A stretch of 56,962 nucleotides of DNA from Novosphingobium sp. SCN 66-18 (lineage in GTDB: Bacteria; Pseudomonadota; Alphaproteobacteria; Sphingomonadales; Sphingomonadaceae). The stretch covers positions 1 through 56,962 of the forward strand of contig MEGD01000022.1 of assembly GCA_001725355.1 (NCBI GenBank). Reading direction: 5' to 3'. The notes below the pieces were generated by a model. That model saw nothing but the letters and a program-made list of their open reading frames with translations. It had not been told where the DNA came from and searched no databases. This document shows, piece after piece, positions 52,752 through 56,962 of this stretch. Each line of letters begins with the position of its first letter. The stretch's first letter is position 1. Both the position numbers and the translations under genes were made by a program.

Positions 52752-54368
52752 ATGCGTCTCGGACAAAATACACGGCTGATGCTTTCGGCGGCGGGCGTTC
52801 TCTCGGTCTCAAGCATGACCTTTGCGCAGACGGCACCGACACCGGTGCTGCCGATCGTTCGGGGCGATTACCGGCTCGCCACCTATGGAGAGACGATCGA
52901 CAAGCTGGTTGCCGACTTCATCGAGAAACACAAGCTTCCGGGACTGTCGATGGCGATCGTTCAGGCGCCCTACATTCCCCGGTCGGCGGGTTATGGGAAG
53001 GCGAGCCTCGACCTCGATGAGCTCGCATCGACCAAGACGATGTGGAACATCGGACCCATAACGCAGGCGTTCACGGCCGTCGCGGTGATGCAGTTGAAGG
53101 AAGCGGGCAAGCTCAACCTCAGCGACCCCATCTCACGACACGTGCCAGGCCTGCCTGCCGCATGGCAGCGCATCACGATCCTGCAACTCATGCAGCACAG
53201 TTCCGGCATTGCTGACTACAGAGTCCACCTCGACGACGCGAAGCAATATAGGCCGACGGAGCTTTTGGATCTTGTTCGCGCTGAACCGCTCCGTTTCAAG
53301 AGCGGTACGCAAGTCGCGTTGAGCGCAACGGATGCGGCCTTGCTCGCGCTCGCGATCGAGCACGCGGGCGGCATGCCCTATCGCGAATTCGTTCGACGTC
53401 ATCAGATCGACCCGATGCACCTCGATAGCACGATGTTCGCCGATGAGTTCGCGGCAAAGGCGAAGATCGACCGGCCTGCGTCCCATCCGGGCGACAATCA
53501 GCATTCGCGCTTCAAGGCCGAGGAACCCTTCATCAACCCGGTCGAACCGGCGACCGGTTACCGCATCGTCGGGGGGCAGGCGATGCGCGTGACCCCGGAG
53601 GCGTCGTCGAACCTGTTCGGCTTCGGCGATCTATGGTCGTCCGCCGAAGACATCAGCAAGTGGGACATTGGCCTTGCCGGCTCGGTTTTGATCAAGGAGC
53701 TGGGCGATCGCGACGTAATATACATGCCGACCAGGCTCGCTAATGGAACCGTCGTTCCGGCGATGCTGGGCTGGGAATTCACGCATCATCCGGGCTTCAT
53801 GGAGATCAAGGGCGATTCCCCGGGATTCAGTTCCTATCTCAGCCGCTTCACGGCTTCCGATGAACTCGTGTGCGTGACCTTGCTGACGAACAAGGAGGGC
53901 GTCGACTTTACTGTCCTCGCCCGTCAGATCGCTCAGGCATACAAGTCCGACCTCGGACCGGGCGTGGATCAGGCGCAGATGGTCGTCCAGGAAAGCAAGT
54001 ACGGTCCGGCCGAGACGGTCTCGCGGATCCGGAACGCGCTCACCGACGCAAAGGTGCCGGTGTTCGCAACCGTCGACCACGCCGCAAACGCGCAAAGTGC
54101 GGATCTCCAGCTTCGTCCGACGACAGTCATCACGTTCGGGAATCCCAAGGTCGGAACAAAGCTCATGAACAAGATCCAGGCGATCGGCCTCGATCTGCCG
54201 CTGCGAATGCTCGTCTGGGAGGATGCCCGCGGTCGCACCTGGGTCGGTTATTCAAACCTCGACACACTCGCGGCCCGCTACGGGATCGAAGACCCTGCCA
54301 CGATCGGGGCGATGTCGATGTTCATGGACGGTGTCGCCCGACGGGCGGCGAACGTCTACGCTTACTGA
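52752..54368 (+). CDS. Exported beta-lactamase-fold pseudoenzyme fused to a DUF302 domain
   Basis: A 538-residue protein with a signal peptide (MRLGQNTRLMLSAAGVLSVS, cleaved near residue 26) and a serine beta-lactamase-related domain (about 45-400: KLPGLSMAIVQ, KLNLSDPISRHVPGLPAAW, LLQHSSGI-like LMQHSSGIADY). A C-terminal DUF302 domain follows (about 415-510: SKYGPAETVSRIRNALTDA, PTTVITFGNPKVGTKLM). The catalytic SxxK tetrad is replaced by P-I-T-Q (102-105), and the YxN motif aligns with L190-S-A192. Hydrolytic activity is therefore unlikely, and a binding role is more plausible. The ATG at 52752 follows AGGGAAG. It is 10 bases before the DsrE-like gene. Confidence 0.85.
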   Translation: MRLGQNTRLMLSAAGVLSVSSMTFAQTAPTPVLPIVRGDYRLATYGETIDKLVADFIEKHKLPGLSMAIVQAPYIPRSAGYGKASLDLDELASTKTMWNIGPITQAFTAVAVMQLKEAGKLNLSDPISRHVPGLPAAWQRITILQLMQHSSGIADYRVHLDDAKQYRPTELLDLVRAEPLRFKSGTQVALSATDAALLALAIEHAGGMPYREFVRRHQIDPMHLDSTMFADEFAAKAKIDRPASHPGDNQHSRFKAEEPFINPVEPATGYRIVGGQAMRVTPEASSNLFGFGDLWSSAEDISKWDIGLAGSVLIKELGDRDVIYMPTRLANGTVVPAMLGWEFTHHPGFMEIKGDSPGFSSYLSRFTASDELVCVTLLTNKEGVDFTVLARQIAQAYKSDLGPGVDQAQMVVQESKYGPAETVSRIRNALTDAKVPVFATVDHAANAQSADLQLRPTTVITFGNPKVGTKLMNKIQAIGLDLPLRMLVWEDARGRTWVGYSNLDTLAARYGIEDPATIGAMSMFMDGVARRAANVYAY

Positions 54369-54378
54369 GGTGACGGCG

Positions 54379-55164
54379 ATGCTGGAACAATCGCTCGATC
54401 GGCGCCGGGCTTTCGCCGTCCTGGGAGGCACAGCCGCGCTTGCGGCACTTCCCGGGGCGAGTCTTGCTCAAGATGCCATGCGGCGACCAGATGCGGTGGC
54501 CTCCGGGGCTGGCGCATTGGCGGACCTCGCCCGCAGGCTCGCCGCCGCACCGAGGCGACGAGGTTTCGACAAAGTCCCTTTCATGATCGACCGCGCAGAC
54601 CTCTGGGATCATGAGGCTTCGGAAATCCTGTTAGCCTTCCGGGGTGACAGGAAGCAGATGTGGGAGGCGTCGGATATTTCTTCGGCTTGGCTGAACCTGA
54701 TGCGGGAATCTCTGAATGGTCAGGTATTCGCCCACCGGCATCCGGATTTCCTCGCGGTCGCGGCGGTGCACGGGACAGCGCATCTCACGTTGTTCGATCA
54801 GAGCATGTGGGATCGGTATGGGCTGGCGGCGAACGCAGGCGGCAAGATTGCGGCGAACACATTCGTTACCGAGCGGGAAGGGGTTGCCCCGACCGACGAT
54901 CGACAGAAGATCGACGGCTTCTACGGCGTCGGCAACAACAGCATCCGGACCCTGCAACGTCGTGGGGCTGTGATGATCGCCTGCCACGACTCGATCCACG
55001 CGATCGCCCGCGGGGTGGTGGCGAAATCGGGCACCGGGGATCCGGACATGGTGGCGGCCGACCTTACAAACAATCTCATCGAGGGCGTGGTTTTGGTCCC
55101 AAGCGTCGTCGCCTACATCGTCGAGCTGCAGAATGCCGGATTCACCTATGCGAAGGCTGCGTAA
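54379..55164 (+). CDS. Tat-exported DsrE-like protein
   Basis: A 261-residue protein with a twin-arginine signal (SLDRRRAFAVLGGTAALAAL, cleavage after SLAQ). The C-terminal end GAVMIACHDSIHAIARG…VLVPSVVAYIVELQNAGFTYAKA matches the DsrE/DsrF pattern (…VVPSGVAELVRLQ-x-G-Y-x-Y), with a single cysteine in ACHDS at the usual sulfur-carrying position. DsrE folds take part in sulfur relay or persulfide handling. The start is ATG 54379 (a GTG three codons earlier is possible), 10 bases after the DUF302 fusion gene. Periplasmic partnership with that protein is likely. Confidence 0.72.
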   Translation: MLEQSLDRRRAFAVLGGTAALAALPGASLAQDAMRRPDAVASGAGALADLARRLAAAPRRRGFDKVPFMIDRADLWDHEASEILLAFRGDRKQMWEASDISSAWLNLMRESLNGQVFAHRHPDFLAVAAVHGTAHLTLFDQSMWDRYGLAANAGGKIAANTFVTEREGVAPTDDRQKIDGFYGVGNNSIRTLQRRGAVMIACHDSIHAIARGVVAKSGTGDPDMVAADLTNNLIEGVVLVPSVVAYIVELQNAGFTYAKAA

Positions 55165-55368
55165 GCGCACCGACATTCTCACAAACTGACGCTTGGCTTG
55201 CGCCGCACCTGCCGCCGGACAGCGGCACGCGTCGTGCAGCGGACGCGAGAGAGCGCCATTGCAGGCAGGCGTAAAACGCCGGCCGAAGAGAGGCGAGAAC
55301 TTCCCGCTCGCGATCTCGCGCAGGAGGATGGCGACCCGATGCGCGATCAAGTTGTGCCATGGCGTATC

Positions 55369-55611
55369 ATGAATGAGGGAGTAGTCCAGGATGAGGCGGT
55401 CCATATCCGTAGCCTCGATAATGGACCGGGTATCCCCGATGGCGACCTCGAAAGGCCGTTCGATCCGTTCTTCACCACAAGGCCTCAGGAAACGGAATGG
55501 GGCTTCCCATCTGCCGTTCCGCGGGGGAAGCGATGGGCAGCTACCCGACCGTCAAAGACATCGACGCGCAGGGACCCGCTTTTCGTCTGACCTGCCGGTT
55601 GTCCAACCGCT
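55369..55611 (+). pseudogene. Frameshifted C-terminal remnant of a histidine kinase
   Basis: Reading from the ATG at 55369 gives HIRSLDNGPGIPDGDLERP and FDPFFTTRPQETE, the G1 box and F box of a histidine-kinase ATPase domain. At about 55495 the homology changes frame: the +1-shifted frame continues MGLPICRSAGEAMGS and then DIDAQGPAFRLTCRL, the G2 box and terminal strand. The dimerisation domain and N-box are missing. It is a decayed 3' fragment. The partner regulator may be the NtrC remnant 4.4 kb upstream on the same strand. Confidence 0.75.
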
Positions 55612-55869
55612 TATGGATGTCGGCTGCTGAACCCGATGTTGCTCAGCGTCATTGCGTGGCTTCGCTGATCGCAGTTGGACGATCACAACGTCAGAAGGAT
55701 ATGAGAATGCCCCAGAGCTCGCTCCGGGGCATTCAATCATGAGAGCGCTTGGAACGGCATGATGCGTTCGACCATCACGTTCGATCAAGGCAAGGATGTC
55801 CGGGTCAGGGACGTCGGCATGGACCGCTGGCAAACAATGGGGGGAGCCAGACGGGATCGAGGAAGCCGC

Positions 55870-56589
55870 TTATGCAGCCGCTCCCAAGATTGAGACCGCC
55901 TCGTTGGTCGACCACAGCGCGTTTGCGAACCAGCGGAAGTTGAGGAGGGCGGCCGCGTAGGCGTCACCTTCCGGGATCTTGCTGCCGGCGGTGGCGTCGC
56001 GGACGACGGCGACTTCCAATCCGTGCTCGGCAAAGTCACGCAGGTGTGACTCGACACAGAAATTCGCCGCCATGCCTGCGAGGATGACTTGCGTGGCGCC
56101 CGTCTTGCGTAGCTGGAAGAGCGTGTCGTTGGTCTGCGGACCGGCAATCTTGTGCGGCGAGCACACGATGGTGCGTCCGTCCTCGATCACATCTTTGAGC
56201 ACCGGGAGCCAGTCAGCGCCGGAGTCTTTGAAGCCCTCGATGGAAAGCGGGTCTTGCCGCTTAAACATGCCCAGCTTGTGCATGAGGCTTTCGCCAGGAG
56301 CATTGAACTGCCACCGATCGTCGTGCGGATAATAGTAGTGAGGGGAGATAATGATCGGGATGTCGGCGTCACGCGCCGCGACCATCAGCCGGCGCAGGTT
56401 CGGGACAGTGCCTTGCTCTGCGATGCTCTCGGCAAAAACCCCATAGGCGGCTCCGTTCTCGCCCAGGAAGTCGATTTGCGGATCGGTGATCACGAGCGCG
56501 GCCTTGTTCCTGTCGAACACGAAGCTGCTCGGGGGAAGCGCGGGGTCGGACGGATCGGCATAGGCCGGGTTGCTAGGCGTGTAGGACAT
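55870..56589 (-). CDS. Isochorismatase-family cysteine hydrolase
   Basis: A 239-residue hydrolase with the family triad D36 (VITDPQIDFL), K147 (SPHKIAG) and C178 (AANFCVESHLRD), followed by the conserved DATAGSK. Members hydrolyse amides (nicotinamidase, N-carbamoyl compounds) or enol ethers. A fairly long N-terminal segment (ADPSDPALPPSSFVFDR) precedes the core. No ligand-defining context is present. The stop is TAA-equivalent at 55870 and the start ATG at 56589 follows GAGGAAAG. Confidence 0.88.
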   Translation of the reverse strand: MSYTPSNPAYADPSDPALPPSSFVFDRNKAALVITDPQIDFLGENGAAYGVFAESIAEQGTVPNLRRLMVAARDADIPIIISPHYYYPHDDRWQFNAPGESLMHKLGMFKRQDPLSIEGFKDSGADWLPVLKDVIEDGRTIVCSPHKIAGPQTNDTLFQLRKTGATQVILAGMAANFCVESHLRDFAEHGLEVAVVRDATAGSKIPEGDAYAAALLNFRWFANALWSTNEAVSILGAAA

Positions 56590-56761
56590 CGCTTTCCTCG
56601 TTCAGGTTTGCTGACGTCAGGATGCGGCTTGTCGCGATGCCCCACCATTGTACCAGGGATGGCGCAATTACATACGATGGTCGGTTGATGCCGCCGATCA
56701 GAACCGCCCCGGCTTTTCCGAAGACCATTTCTGCGGCGGCATATGCCGAAAGCGAGGCCGA

Positions 56762-56962
56762 TCAGCGCTTCTTCTTGGCAATGGTGGCCGTGAAATCGGG
56801 GTCCTTGTTCGCTACCCAATCGACGAATTTACGCACGGCCGGGTTGGCGAGCAGACCCTCTACGTCCATGCCGTGGCGCTGCAGTTCGGAATTGGTGAAA
56901 TTGGTGATCAGCGTCTGCTGGCAAATGGGATGCATGGGAACCACATCGCGCCCGCCCCGGCT
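56762..56962 (-). CDS. C-terminal part of an unidentified protein (cut by window edge)
   Basis: The frame is open from the right edge to a stop at 56762 and encodes about 66 residues including HPICQQTLITNFTNSELQRH, VEGLLANPAVRKFVDWVANK and a basic tail TIAKKKR. I do not recognise a family. The content looks coding (a helical, amphipathic C-terminus). An internal ATG could start it at 56944, but the frame continues beyond the edge and the upstream extent is unknown. It is 172 bases from the isochorismatase gene on the same strand. Confidence 0.55.
   Translation of the reverse strand, partial: SRGGRDVVPMHPICQQTLITNFTNSELQRHGMDVEGLLANPAVRKFVDWVANKDPDFTATIAKKKR

Noticed and set aside
1-56962. 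CRISPR arrays, insertion sequences, prophage genes or replication origins
   Set aside because: No regularly spaced repeats, transposase, integrase, phage structural or replication-initiator sequences were seen.

Overview
The window is high-GC, alphaproteobacterial DNA that most resembles an aromatic-degrading sphingomonad (Novosphingobium/Sphingobium type). This is inferred from the density of TonB-dependent receptors with sphingomonad-like plugs, spinster-type MFS carriers, CYP199A-like and other P450s, a LigM/DesA-like tetrahydrofolate O-demethylase, a LigB-type extradiol dioxygenase and a carotenoid-cleavage/lignostilbene-type oxygenase. The left end is core genome: the 5' end of uvrA, a tRNA-Thr(CGU) with its terminator, and the first 55 codons of an SDR gene that breaks off inside the start of the next gene. 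Almost everything to the right is accessory catabolic DNA arranged as self-contained modules, each with its own regulator.

Module A (0.7-8.4 kb): Tat-exported MmgE/PrpD protein, carotenoid-oxygenase-family dioxygenase, MFS carrier, DUF8021/NTF2-like protein, PcaD-like hydrolase, a MarR regulator and two tandem DUF3237 proteins. Module B (8.4-16.4 kb): a P450 - glutamine-synthetase-like ligase - aldehyde dehydrogenase operon divergent from a LigB-family ring-cleavage dioxygenase, then a small unknown gene, a MarR regulator with a palindromic operator, a 57-codon ORF coupled to a CocE/NonD hydrolase. Module C (16.6-24.2 kb): TonB receptor, MarR regulator, then CYP199A-like P450 - MFS - dihydroxyacetone-kinase-like operon; a 20-bp motif is repeated in inverted orientation on both sides of the MarR gene. 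Module D (24.5-28.7 kb): a three-gene HlyD/TolC export operon whose ABC subunit has lost every catalytic ATPase motif. Module E (28.7-32.9 kb): MarR regulator with a perfect operator palindrome, Rieske oxygenase and LigM-like methyltransferase, AraC regulator. Module F (33-42 kb): SDR, TIM-barrel isomerase, TonB receptor, MFS, free-standing lipoyl domain, E1-beta and E1-alpha of a 2-oxoacid/acetoin-type dehydrogenase, and a divergent zinc alcohol dehydrogenase.

The right part (42.3-57 kb) is sensory and stress related: REC-histidine kinase, CheB, CheR and a three-receiver hybrid kinase whose CHASE3 half is separated by a frameshift; a SnoaL protein and SDR divergent from a LysR regulator with a palindromic site; then a block of TehA-like channel, a Tat-exported DsrE-like protein and a beta-lactamase-fold protein fused to DUF302 that lacks its catalytic residues. 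This block lies between decayed remnants of an NtrC-type regulator and a histidine kinase. An isochorismatase-family hydrolase and an unidentified truncated gene end the window.

The likely overall role is uptake (two TonB receptors, three MFS carriers), first attack (P450s, Rieske, CCD-type dioxygenase), demethylation, ring opening and side-chain processing of plant- or lignin-derived methoxyaromatics or similar compounds. Substrates are not determined by the sequence. No insertion sequences, integrases, CRISPR arrays or replication origins were seen. All family calls are from reading the translations; no database search was run.
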